Shown: positions 1 through 5,282, counted from the first letter of the stretch. The stretch is 5,540 nucleotides of DNA from Anaerolineaceae bacterium (GCA_011620465.1 WOZC01000119.1:1-5540); one strand, 5' to 3'. Numbers and translations: made by a program. Notes: generated from the letters alone by a model not told the origin.

Positions 1-404
1 CAGTAGCGGTAATCTCCACTGGCATCCAGCAAACGAGCGGCGTTTTCATCGTCCAACGCTTTCCACCACAAAGAGAAGAAGAGGGTGCGGTTTTCGATTT
101 CAGCTAAGAATTGCTGCACCCGGGAGATCCCGATTTGGGCTTTTTGATCCTGGGTGTTGGCAGCAAAACTGAGTGAAGAGAAACCATAGAGGCGATAGCC
201 AAGCTTCTGGCTTTTCTCCCAATTGCGAATGATTTCCAAAAAGCGTTCGGTGGAGATATCCTGGCTCAATTCGTCGCGATAGCTTTCAAATTTCTCTACA
301 TTTTTAGTCAGGATTTGGTAAGTCTCATCAATTTTAGGGTCTTCAAAGCTGTCAAACAGTTCCTTCAGACTCCAGGGAGATTGGGTGTAAGTTTTTTCTG
401 TCAT
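1..404 (-). CDS. M3-family oligoendopeptidase (PepF-like), N-terminal part
   Basis: Partial gene: the start is at 402-404 and the frame stays open to the window edge, giving 134 residues. It begins MTEKTYTQSPWSLKELFDSF and continues with helix-rich text such as SLSFAANTQDQKAQIGISRV and NRTLFFSLWWKALDDENAAR. This resembles the N-terminal helical domain of M3 (thimet/PepF-type) oligoendopeptidases, cytosolic zinc enzymes of roughly 560-600 residues that cut short peptides. The HExxH zinc site lies in the C-terminal domain, beyond the window, so catalysis cannot be checked here. No signal peptide is seen. The start is supported by AAGGA (minus strand, 5 nt before the ATG). A probable -10 box and a direct repeat lie upstream. 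The family call rests on overall resemblance recalled from memory; substrate specificity is unknown. Confidence 0.8.
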   Translation of the reverse strand, partial: MTEKTYTQSPWSLKELFDSFEDPKIDETYQILTKNVEKFESYRDELSQDISTERFLEIIRNWEKSQKLGYRLYGFSSLSFAANTQDQKAQIGISRVQQFLAEIENRTLFFSLWWKALDDENAARLLDASGDYRY

Positions 405-437
405 ATTTGTCCTTTTCCGCTATATTTCAATTGTTTG

Positions 438-443
438 AGTATA
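438..443 (-). promoter_or_regulatory. Candidate -10 box for the oligoendopeptidase gene
   Basis: The minus strand reads TATACT here, 33 nt before the ATG at 404, a good match to a sigma-70 -10 box. The hexamer 17 nt further upstream (461-466, TTCGTT on the minus strand) is a poor -35. If the box is used, transcription would start near 431. A weak -35 would fit a promoter needing an activator, and the direct repeats at 476-516 lie at a suitable distance upstream. This is inference from motifs only. Confidence 0.4.
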
Positions 444-475
444 CATCAGCCTCATTGAAAAACGAACTGATCCTG

Positions 476-516
476 TAAAATCTTTGTAATTGGTTGGTAT
501 AAAATCTTTGTAATTG
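476..516. repeat. Two-copy direct repeat, 17-bp unit, 24-bp period
   Basis: TAAAATCTTTGTAATTG occurs exactly at 476-492 and again at 500-516. The match extends two bases to the left with one mismatch (TG versus TA). The 7-bp spacer is GTTGGTA. The pair lies between the decayed transporter and the oligoendopeptidase, about 10 bp upstream of that gene's putative -35 position. It could be a double binding site for a regulator or a simple local tandem duplication. Two copies with a 7-bp spacer are too few and too tightly spaced for a CRISPR array. Confidence 0.75.
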
Positions 517-553
517 TTTGGGTGGGTTTGAGGCACGATCAACAACCTGGACG

Positions 554-566
554 GCAACTAAGTTGC
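554..566. other. Small inverted repeat after the transporter pseudogene stop
   Basis: GCAAC at 554-558 and GTTGC at 562-566 flank the 3-nt loop TAA, immediately beyond the TAA stop (567-569) of the decayed transporter on the minus strand. It could be the remnant of a terminator. The stem is short and no T-run follows on that strand (the next bases read CGTCCAGG), so termination would be weak at best. Confidence 0.25.
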
Positions 567-1111
567 TTATTTGCTTAGTAAAGATTTGTATTCGGCAGGA
601 TGGTATTCAGCTTGCTCAGGAAGCATGTCTGTCAGCGCGGTTTCAACATTCCGCAATGGAAGAAATGAGCAGGCAATAAAGGTGATCAATAACAACAACA
701 CGACGAGAATGATGAAAAACAAGCCCAATCCCCTTCTTGGACCTACTCCAATAACAGCTCCCGAGTGTCCCCGCTAATGTTCCGCCTTCCACTAAAAGAC
801 GTGTAAACACTTTGTCAGCCAAAGGTCCTGTAAGGGCATAGGCAAACGGAATAGTGCTCCAGGCGATCACCCGCCGAAATGAAAAGACCCTGCCCTTGAT
901 ATCAGGAACTGTTTTTTGCAAGGAACGACCGCAAGGCTGGCGATGGCAGTGAATGCCAATTTCAGGGCATATGCGGTCGTTGAACCTGTTTGCAAGAAGA
1001 CCCAAACCCCGACCGCAAAACCGGTCAGCCCGGAACCTGTTAGCAAAACCAACTGACCAAATCAGATGACGAGAAAGGTCCGAAACCCGGTTGTTTTGTT
1101 TTTTCCATCAT
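567..1111 (-). pseudogene. Decayed MFS efflux transporter with internal deletion and frameshifts
   Basis: Read on the minus strand, this is the shell of a roughly 400-residue MFS drug-efflux-type permease. The N-terminus starts at 1109-1111 (MMEKTKQPGFGPF) after GGAGG with 5-nt spacing. A 1-bp deletion near 1072 shifts the frame into LVI-stop-FGQLVLLTGSGLTGFAVGVW; the stop is a TGA at 1062-1064 where the family normally has Trp. After QTGSTTAYAL (to about 963) the text jumps to the C-terminal section VPDIKGRVFSFRRVIAWSTI (from 909) followed by PFAYALTGPLADKV, so most of the central membrane segments are missing. A 1-bp insertion near 759 then shifts to AVIGVGPRRGLGLFFIILVV and a normal hydrophilic tail ending at 567. 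Frames therefore run 2, 0, 1, 0. Four independent lesions argue for real decay, not a single sequencing error. It cannot encode a working transporter. Confidence 0.85.
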
Positions 1112-1116
1112 AATTG

Positions 1117-1121
1117 CCTCC
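1117..1121 (-). promoter_or_regulatory. Retained ribosome binding site of the transporter pseudogene
   Basis: The minus strand reads GGAGG, followed by the 5-nt spacer CAATT and ATGATG. It fixes the original start of the decayed gene at 1109-1111. It also shows that the 5' end survived while the body was lost. I see no clear promoter between this site and the ATPase stop at 1194. Confidence 0.6.
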
Positions 1122-1170
1122 CCCGCCTAAAAAAAGTAAAGGAGAGATTGACCTGCTGAGGACTCAAGTA

Positions 1171-1181
1171 TTTTGACAAAA
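1171..1181. repeat. Left copy of 11-bp direct repeat flanking the ATPase cassette
   Basis: TTTTGACAAAA lies 13 bp past the 3' end of the ATPase gene. The identical 11-mer occurs in the same orientation at 2513-2523, upstream of that gene's promoter. Together they bracket about 1.34 kb containing promoter, palindrome and gene. The repeat is AT-rich and almost palindromic, so a chance match is possible. Confidence 0.45.
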
Positions 1182-1193
1182 GGGTATGGAAAT

Positions 1194-2429
1194 TTAATGT
1201 TTGAAGGAGAGGTCTGACAATTTATCAGATTCTTGTAATAGCCAATCCAGCAAGTAGATCTGCTTAACCCCCTGGTGGTTTGCATATGCAGGAATATCAT
1301 CCAGGGTCAGCAGAAATTTTGGGTAATTATCGGGGATTTTTCTGAACGGAAGTAATTCTCTCGATAGCGTTTCGCTGTTTAGAACCGATGCTGCTACTTG
1401 ATAATACTCAACTCTATCATCACCCATGGCAACAAAATCGATTTCGTTCTCACTCATTTTTCCGACATTTACTCTAAAATTTCTTCGCTTCAATTCAAGA
1501 TAAACAATATTTTCTATCAGGTGACCAATATCTGGAGACTCTGAAGCCAATAGAAAATTTCGTAATCCTGTGTCCACGATGTAATATTTCGAAAGGGTTT
1601 TTAATAAGTTGCGTCCCTTGATATCATATCGATCTGTTTTGTAAAAGAAAAAACTTTCGGTGAGGGCACGAACATATTTTTCAACCGTGTTGACTGAGAT
1701 ACTTCGACCGGAGGAATTTATCATTCCTGAAATTCTTTTTGCTGAAACCGGACTGCCAATGTTGCTGCATAAGAACCTGGTGATGTCTTCGAGAAGTGAC
1801 ACATCAGTTATTCCTTCTCGAGCAGCAACATCCTTAACCAGAATCGTATTGTATATGCCTTCAAGGTACGTGTTATAAATCGTTCGATTATCAGGGAGTT
1901 GCGTCAGATATGGAAAGGATCCGAAGGTCAGATAGCGATTAAAACTTTCCCGTAAAGGTTCTGCTGGATCACGAGAAGACACGAATTCAGCAAAAGAAAG
2001 AGGCAGCATCTCGATTTGGATGTACCTACCAGACAGAAAAGTGGCTAACTCTCCAGATAATAATGTTGAATTGGAGCCGGTTATGTAAACATCAACATTT
2101 TTGAGCAGATGTAAACTATCGACTACTTTCTCAAAACCCTGGCATTTTTGTACTTCGTCCAAAAATACATAAGAATATCCACTTTTGACAAGTCTTTCCA
2201 GAATGTATTGATTTAGTTTGTGATAATCAAGCAGCTCTTCATTAGATAGATCTTCCAAATTGATGTAAATGAATTGATCTTCCTGGATACCAGCCGTTCT
2301 ACAGTCTTCGATATATTGAAGAAAAAGAGTCGATTTGCCGCATCGACGGACACCAGTGACAACTTTTATCACCTGTTTTTCCCGCCATGTTTTTAAGAAA
2401 TCCAAGTAACGTCTTCTTTTTATCATCAT
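1194..2429 (-). CDS. AAA_14/DUF4143-type ATP-binding protein
   Basis: This is an intact 411-residue protein of the common stand-alone ATPase family with an N-terminal AAA domain and a C-terminal DUF4143 domain. Visible motifs are Walker A GVRRCGKST (26-34), Walker B YVFLDEVQ (87-94), a sensor-1-like TGSNS (117-121), SGRYIQIEMLPLSFAEF (133-149), a winged-helix-like stretch (about 205-265), LSKYYIVDTGLRN (279-291), and a C-terminal nuclease-like fold with E306, EIDFVA (329-334) and YYQVA (342-346). Full length fits the family. The role is not established: members are widespread, often multi-copy and thought mobile. Two ATGs are in tandem at 2429 and 2426; AAGG at 2433-2436 is 3 nt from the first and 6 nt from the second, so the second may be the true start. 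The gene is visibly more AT-rich than the operon beside it, which suggests acquisition. No partner gene is adjacent. Confidence 0.9.
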   Translation of the reverse strand: MMIKRRRYLDFLKTWREKQVIKVVTGVRRCGKSTLFLQYIEDCRTAGIQEDQFIYINLEDLSNEELLDYHKLNQYILERLVKSGYSYVFLDEVQKCQGFEKVVDSLHLLKNVDVYITGSNSTLLSGELATFLSGRYIQIEMLPLSFAEFVSSRDPAEPLRESFNRYLTFGSFPYLTQLPDNRTIYNTYLEGIYNTILVKDVAAREGITDVSLLEDITRFLCSNIGSPVSAKRISGMINSSGRSISVNTVEKYVRALTESFFFYKTDRYDIKGRNLLKTLSKYYIVDTGLRNFLLASESPDIGHLIENIVYLELKRRNFRVNVGKMSENEIDFVAMGDDRVEYYQVAASVLNSETLSRELLPFRKIPDNYPKFLLTLDDIPAYANHQGVKQIYLLDWLLQESDKLSDLSFKH

Positions 2430-2442
2430 GCACCTTGTTAGT

Positions 2443-2471
2443 ATTATAGAGACTTTTTGATTTTATGTCAA
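2443..2471 (-). promoter_or_regulatory. Perfect consensus sigma-70 promoter of the ATPase gene
   Basis: On the minus strand TTGACA (2466-2471) is followed by exactly 17 bp and TATAAT (2443-2448), a full match to the sigma-70 consensus. Transcription would start near 2436, only 7-10 nt before the tandem ATG codons. The mRNA would therefore have almost no leader and its AAGG would sit at the very 5' end. The -35 box lies inside a perfect inverted repeat. Confidence 0.75.
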
Positions 2472-2484
2472 TAATTTGACATAA
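2463..2484. promoter_or_regulatory. 9-bp perfect inverted repeat over the -35 box (candidate operator)
   Basis: TTATGTCAA (2463-2471) and TTGACATAA (2476-2484) form a perfect inverted repeat around the 4-bp centre TAAT. The left arm contains the -35 box of the ATPase promoter, so a dimeric regulator bound here would block polymerase. It could be autoregulation or control by an unlinked repressor; no regulator gene is visible nearby. The operator role is inferred from position and symmetry. Confidence 0.55.
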
Positions 2485-2512
2485 CTCCTTATTTTCTGTT
2501 GTTTTCTCAATT

Positions 2513-2523
2513 TTTTGACAAAA
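2513..2523. repeat. Right copy of 11-bp direct repeat flanking the ATPase cassette
   Basis: TTTTGACAAAA is identical to and in the same orientation as 1171-1181. It lies about 29 bp beyond the operator-like inverted repeat, so the pair encloses the complete ATPase transcription unit. It also contains a TTGACA hexamer on the plus strand, but no -10 box follows at a usable distance. Confidence 0.45.
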
Positions 2524-2572
2524 CTTTTCCGTATTATTTTCAGTGATAATCCATTTATCCATTACAGGCTTG

Positions 2573-2578
2573 TATAAT
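2573..2578 (+). promoter_or_regulatory. Candidate -10 box for the thioesterase-peptidase operon
   Basis: TATAAT is a perfect -10 hexamer, preceded directly by TG. The -35 position at 17-bp spacing (2550-2555, TCCATT) is poor. Transcription would begin near 2585, leaving a leader of about 14 nt that still holds AGGAG at 2588-2592, 6 nt before the ATG. This is the best promoter candidate for the operon, but it rests on one hexamer. Confidence 0.45.
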
Positions 2579-2598
2579 AGTATTGACAGGAGCAAACA

Positions 2599-3054
2599 AT
2601 GACCACAATTAACCCTTCTTATCCTCAGGAATTTCCTTATTACGAAGATATCAATGTCCGTTATGCTGACCTGGATACACTCCAACATGTCAACAACGTT
2701 ACGATTATGGAATATGTCGAAACCGCCCGCACGGGTTACTATCGTGCCAGTGGAATTTGGGACGGCACCATACGGGAGGGTTTTGGCATGGTGGTTGCTT
2801 CGGTCAAGATCGATTACCTGGCTTCTATTCAGTTTGATGACCCAGTCCGGGTAGGCATCAAGCTTGGACATCTGGGCACCAAGAGCCTGCGTTTTCGCTT
2901 CCAGGTGGAAAACAGCGAAAACAAGACCGCATTTGCCCGCGGTGAAGTTGTGATGGTAGCCTATAATCATGCAGAAGATCATTCCATGCCGGTCTCGCAA
3001 GAGTGGCGCGAGAAACTGGCTGCCTTCGAGAACAACCAGGAGTTTTTAGCATAA
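2599..3054 (+). CDS. Hot-dog acyl-CoA thioesterase (4HBT/YbgC/FadM-like)
   Basis: A 151-residue protein with the 4-hydroxybenzoyl-CoA thioesterase (4HBT) fold. Such enzymes hydrolyse acyl-CoA thioesters in the cytosol and act as multimers. The signature VRYADLDTLQHVNNVTIMEY runs from residue 20 to 39. D26 matches the catalytic Asp of the 4HBT class, and H30-V-N-N33 begins the long hot-dog helix, followed by EYVETARTGYY. Beta strands follow: GMVVASVKIDYLASIQFDDP (63-82), VRVGIKLGHLGTKSLRFRFQ (83-102) and TAFARGEVVMVAYN (110-123). Length is normal for the family. The start is set by AGGAG at 2588-2592, 6 nt upstream. It is the first gene of a pair with the M42 peptidase (2-bp gap). The acyl substrate cannot be told from sequence. 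Confidence 0.9.
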   Translation: MTTINPSYPQEFPYYEDINVRYADLDTLQHVNNVTIMEYVETARTGYYRASGIWDGTIREGFGMVVASVKIDYLASIQFDDPVRVGIKLGHLGTKSLRFRFQVENSENKTAFARGEVVMVAYNHAEDHSMPVSQEWREKLAAFENNQEFLA

Positions 3055-3056
3055 AC

Positions 3057-4124
3057 ATGAATAATCGACTCACCTTACCCACCATTGACAGCCTTTACAT
3101 GATCGATTTTCTGACCAAACTTCTCAACACCCCCAGCCCAACCGGCTTTGCCAGCGAGGCAATCGCACTGGTTGAGCAGGAAGCGGCAAAGTATCCGGAA
3201 GTCATGCTTGAACATACTAAAAAAGGGTCGCTCCTGCTGAACTTGCCGGCTGAAGGTTCCTCCGGTACCGGACCAAAGCGCGCGCTCACAGCCCATGTTG
3301 ACACGCTGGGGGCAATGGTGCGCCAGATCAAACCCTCCGGGAGGTTGGAGCTGACCGAGGTGGGCGGTTTTGCCTGGGGCAGTATCGAAGGCGAAAACTG
3401 CCTGGTTCACACCCGCCGCAACGGCAGCATCCGGGGCAGCTTGCTTCCCCACGAAGCTTCAGTGCATGTTTATGAGAACGTGCGCGACGGCAAGCGCGAT
3501 AACCTGAGCATGGAAGTACGCCTGGACGAGCGCGTCATAACTGCTGAAGAAACCCGTAAGCTGGGAATCGATGTGGGTGATTATGTTTCTTTTGATGCGC
3601 GCGTCGAAATTGTGAATGGCTTTGTAAAATCGCGCCACCTGGATGACAAAGCCTGTGTTGCTAACATCATGGCTGTGATCAAGGCACTCCATGATGCCAA
3701 CCTCAAACCAGCCGTGGACACATGCTTCCTTATCAGCAATTTTGAAGAGGTGGGGCACGGCGGAAGCAGCGATTTCCCCGAAGGGCTGGACGAACTGGTG
3801 GCGCTGGATATGGCTGCCATTGGTGATGGACAGGCGTCGGACGAGTATCACGCCAGCATCTGCGTAAAAGATGCAGGTGGTCCATATCACCATGAGCTAT
3901 CAAACAAGTTGCGCGACCTGGCAGCGTCCTATGAGATCCCGGTCAAGGTCGACACCTATGTACACTACAGTTCGGATGCAAAAGCCTATTGGCGGGCGGG
4001 CGGTAATGCAGCCGTTGCGTTAATCGGTCCAGGCGTGGACAGCTCCCACCACTATGAGCGCACCCACACCGATGCCCTGGTGGACACTTCTAAATGGGTT
4101 TTGGCTTATTTGCTAAACAAGTGA
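3057..4124 (+). CDS. M42-type aminopeptidase-like metallopeptidase
   Basis: A 355-residue cytosolic di-metal peptidase of the M42 (glutamyl aminopeptidase/TET-like) group. Visible metal-site motifs are AHVDTLGA with H80 and D82, SRHLDDKA with D196 as likely bridging Asp, NFEEVGHGGS with E230 as probable catalytic Glu and E231 as ligand, ALDMAAIGDG with D251, and SSHHYERTH with H331 as likely last ligand. All expected ligands are present, so it should be active; family members remove N-terminal residues from peptides as large multimers. Overall text recalls the subgroup often named after the NAGGN osmoprotectant cluster, but no such genes lie here. The frame is open upstream to 3003, inside the thioesterase gene. 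I chose ATG 3057 because it is 2 bp after that gene's stop, typical of translational coupling. The nearest AGGAG (3038-3042) is rather far, 14 nt; ATG 3099, just before the conserved IDFLTKLLNTPSPTG, is an alternative without a ribosome binding site. Confidence 0.88.
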   Translation: MNNRLTLPTIDSLYMIDFLTKLLNTPSPTGFASEAIALVEQEAAKYPEVMLEHTKKGSLLLNLPAEGSSGTGPKRALTAHVDTLGAMVRQIKPSGRLELTEVGGFAWGSIEGENCLVHTRRNGSIRGSLLPHEASVHVYENVRDGKRDNLSMEVRLDERVITAEETRKLGIDVGDYVSFDARVEIVNGFVKSRHLDDKACVANIMAVIKALHDANLKPAVDTCFLISNFEEVGHGGSSDFPEGLDELVALDMAAIGDGQASDEYHASICVKDAGGPYHHELSNKLRDLAASYEIPVKVDTYVHYSSDAKAYWRAGGNAAVALIGPGVDSSHHYERTHTDALVDTSKWVLAYLLNK

Positions 4125-4142
4125 AAACTGCAACCACTTAAT

Positions 4143-4166
4143 ATCAGCATTGATCCTGCTGATTTT
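4143..4166. terminator. Hairpin between convergent genes, possible bidirectional terminator
   Basis: ATCAGCA (4143-4149) and TGCTGAT (4157-4163) form a 7-bp stem around a 7-nt loop, with a short T-run (4163-4166) on the plus strand. It sits between the stop of the M42 peptidase (4124) and the stop of the kinase (4165-4167), where a shared terminator is expected. The stem is modest and the T-run short, so efficiency may be low. Confidence 0.5.
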
Positions 4167-4797
4167 ACAACCGCACTTCTGTCCGTCCGGTAAGTTTGTT
4201 TTGCACCCAACCTACCACCTGGTCAACATGCTCAGGGCTTGAGACCAGATCCAGATCGTCGCTGTTGATGATCAGCACAGGACATTGGTCGAAAGAGTTC
4301 ATCCAATCTTCATAAAGCTGGTTGAGCCGTGCCAGGTAACCCCTTGAAATGCCGGCTTCGTATTCCCGCCCCCGTTTGGCAATACGCTGCAAGAGCGTAT
4401 CCACCGATGCCCTCAGGTAGACCATGAGGTTGGGTGGAGGAAGCAGAGACGCAAGGGTGTGATACAGATCCTGGTAGACGTTGTAATCCCGCGTGCTAAA
4501 ATCGCCCTGCAAAAACAGGTTGCGAGCAAAGATTTCCGCGTCTTCATAAACACTGCGGTCCTGGACAACGGACCCTTCTGCCAGGAGCAGTTCCTTATGG
4601 ATTTTCAAGCGCCGGGTGAGAAAATAAATCTGGGAATGAAAAGACCAACTTTCCATATCTTCATAAAAATCTGCCAGGTAAGGGTTTTCTTCATGAGGTT
4701 CATAAAAAGGAGAAAAGCCCAGCCTGTTGCTCAAAATTTCGACCAATGTTGTCTTTCCTGCACCGATGTTGCCTGCGATGACGATGAATTTGTCCAT
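4165..4797 (-). CDS. Deoxynucleoside kinase (dNK/Dck/Dgk family)
   Basis: A 210-residue cytosolic kinase that transfers the ATP gamma-phosphate to the 5'-OH of deoxynucleosides, feeding salvage into dNTPs. Motifs are the P-loop GNIGAGKTT (9-17), E33 in FYEPHEENPYL (likely general base), SQIYFLTRR (55-63) with substrate-binding Q56, VVQDRSVYEDAEIFA (77-91) with the DRS motif, VYLRASVDTLLQRI (126-139), and an Arg-rich LID KRGREYE (141-147). Length and motif order match the bacterial deoxyadenosine/deoxycytidine/deoxyguanosine kinase group; base preference cannot be assigned. The start is supported by AAGGA (4803-4807, minus strand) 5 nt upstream. The gene is convergent with the M42 peptidase and divergent from the small membrane protein. 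A TATAAT and a palindrome lie upstream. Confidence 0.92.
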   Translation of the reverse strand: MDKFIVIAGNIGAGKTTLVEILSNRLGFSPFYEPHEENPYLADFYEDMESWSFHSQIYFLTRRLKIHKELLLAEGSVVQDRSVYEDAEIFARNLFLQGDFSTRDYNVYQDLYHTLASLLPPPNLMVYLRASVDTLLQRIAKRGREYEAGISRGYLARLNQLYEDWMNSFDQCPVLIINSDDLDLVSSPEHVDQVVGWVQNKLTGRTEVRL

Positions 4798-4874
4798 GAG
4801 TATCCTTAAGGGTTATTTCGGTTCGGTACTTTCTTTGTATCAGCCAAACCCAAGCATTAGCCTTGTGGTATCCA

Positions 4875-4880
4875 ATTATA
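4875..4880 (-). promoter_or_regulatory. Candidate -10 box of the deoxynucleoside kinase gene
   Basis: The minus strand reads TATAAT, a perfect -10 hexamer, which would start transcription near 4868 and give a leader of about 70 nt. The hexamer 17 bp upstream (4898-4903, TTAGCG) is a weak -35 and lies in the right arm of the palindrome at 4884-4904. This arrangement suggests regulated rather than constitutive expression. Confidence 0.5.
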
Positions 4881-4883
4881 AGC

Positions 4884-4904
4884 TTTAGCGCGGTATGCGC
4901 TAAA
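4884..4904. promoter_or_regulatory. 8-bp perfect palindrome with 5-bp centre in the divergent region
   Basis: TTTAGCGC (4884-4891) and GCGCTAAA (4897-4904) flank GGTAT. Two more pairs can form outside a 1-nt bulge (GC at 4882-4883 with GC at 4906-4907). It lies between two diverging genes, so a terminator role for either flank is unlikely, and no T-run follows. It covers the space just upstream of the kinase -10 box, the usual place for a repressor operator. Function is inferred. Confidence 0.5.
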
Positions 4905-4931
4905 AGCCGGTATGTTGTATAAGCTCGATTA

Positions 4932-4960
4932 TTGTTAATAGACACCCAATACAGTATATT
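4932..4960 (+). promoter_or_regulatory. Sigma-70-like promoter of the GlsB-family gene
   Basis: TTGTTA (4932-4937) and TATATT (4955-4960) are separated by 17 bp. The -35 matches 4 of 6 and the -10 matches 5 of 6 consensus bases. Transcription would start near 4967, leaving a leader of about 41 nt. The direct repeat TTAACG (4964-4969 and 4976-4981) overlaps the predicted start point. A stress sigma factor could also read this site; the sequence does not decide. Confidence 0.5.
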
Positions 4961-5007
4961 TAGTTAACGATCTGATTAACGTTTTGTCACTCAGAAAAGG
5001 AGCAAAA

Positions 5008-5262
5008 ATGTTCGAAGGTTTAAATTGGTTATGGACTATTATTGTTGGCGGTATTGCGGGTTGGCTTGCTGACCTGGTTGTACCTGGGGTCAAAGTTGGC
5101 GTTTTAGGTGCAATCATAGCTGGTATTCTTGGTGGTTTATTGGGCGGCTGGGTATTTGGTTTGCTTGGTATATCCACTGGCGGTCTTCTTGGCATTCTGA
5201 TTGCCGCTTTTGTAGGCGCTATCATTGTCCTGTTGATCTATCGCGCACTTTTTAAGCGATAG
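5008..5262 (+). CDS. GlsB/YeaQ/YmgE-family small membrane protein
   Basis: An 84-residue very hydrophobic, Gly-rich protein matching the transglycosylase-associated family (PF04226 type), small inner-membrane proteins linked to stress and usually 80-90 residues. Three membrane spans are visible: about 8-25 (WLWTIIVGGIAGWLADLV), about 30-54 (VGVLGAIIAGILGGLLGGWV...) and about 58-80 (GGLLGILIAAFVGAIIVLLI), ending in the basic tail YRALFKR. The repeated G-x-x-G pattern is typical. ATG 5008 was chosen because AGGAG (4998-5002) lies 5 nt upstream and the family begins right at this point. An in-frame TTG at 4984 would add eight unconserved residues and swallow the ribosome binding site. It has its own promoter and a strong terminator, so it is monocistronic. 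The biochemical role of the family is not known. Confidence 0.9.
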   Translation: MFEGLNWLWTIIVGGIAGWLADLVVPGVKVGVLGAIIAGILGGLLGGWVFGLLGISTGGLLGILIAAFVGAIIVLLIYRALFKR

Positions 5263-5282
5263 CCTTTCCTCTTGTTCATAAG

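Noticed and set aside
476..516. A minimal CRISPR array
   Set aside because: There are only two copies, a 7-bp spacer and no cas genes, which does not fit any CRISPR architecture.
571..777. A 68-codon open frame on the plus strand
   Set aside because: It is antisense to the C-terminal part of the transporter pseudogene, has no ribosome binding site and resembles no family.
643..1005. A 120-codon open frame on the minus strand read as a novel gene
   Set aside because: Its middle is the C-terminal part of an MFS transporter and both ends are out-of-frame text. It is one frame of the pseudogene, not a separate gene.
2515..2520. TTGACA as the -35 box of the thioesterase operon
   Set aside because: No acceptable -10 hexamer lies 16-19 bp downstream; the nearest candidates are 11 bp (TATTAT, 2532-2537) and 24 bp (GATAAT, 2545-2550) away.
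2299..3000. A 233-codon open frame on the minus strand
   Set aside because: It runs antisense through the thioesterase gene, across the promoter region and into the 5' part of the ATPase in another frame. Its translation has no recognisable family features and is explained by the real genes.
3003..3056. An upstream start for the M42 peptidase inside the thioesterase gene
   Set aside because: The extra 18 residues (MARETGCLREQPGVFSIN) are out-of-frame thioesterase sequence and no family member has them; ATG 3057 follows the thioesterase stop by 2 bp.
4459..4809. A 116-codon plus-strand open frame opposite the kinase gene
   Set aside because: It lies almost entirely antisense to the well-supported kinase and has no family features or ribosome binding site.
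4935..5225. A 96-codon minus-strand open frame rich in Pro and Ile
   Set aside because: It is the reverse shadow of the Gly- and Leu-rich GlsB-family gene.
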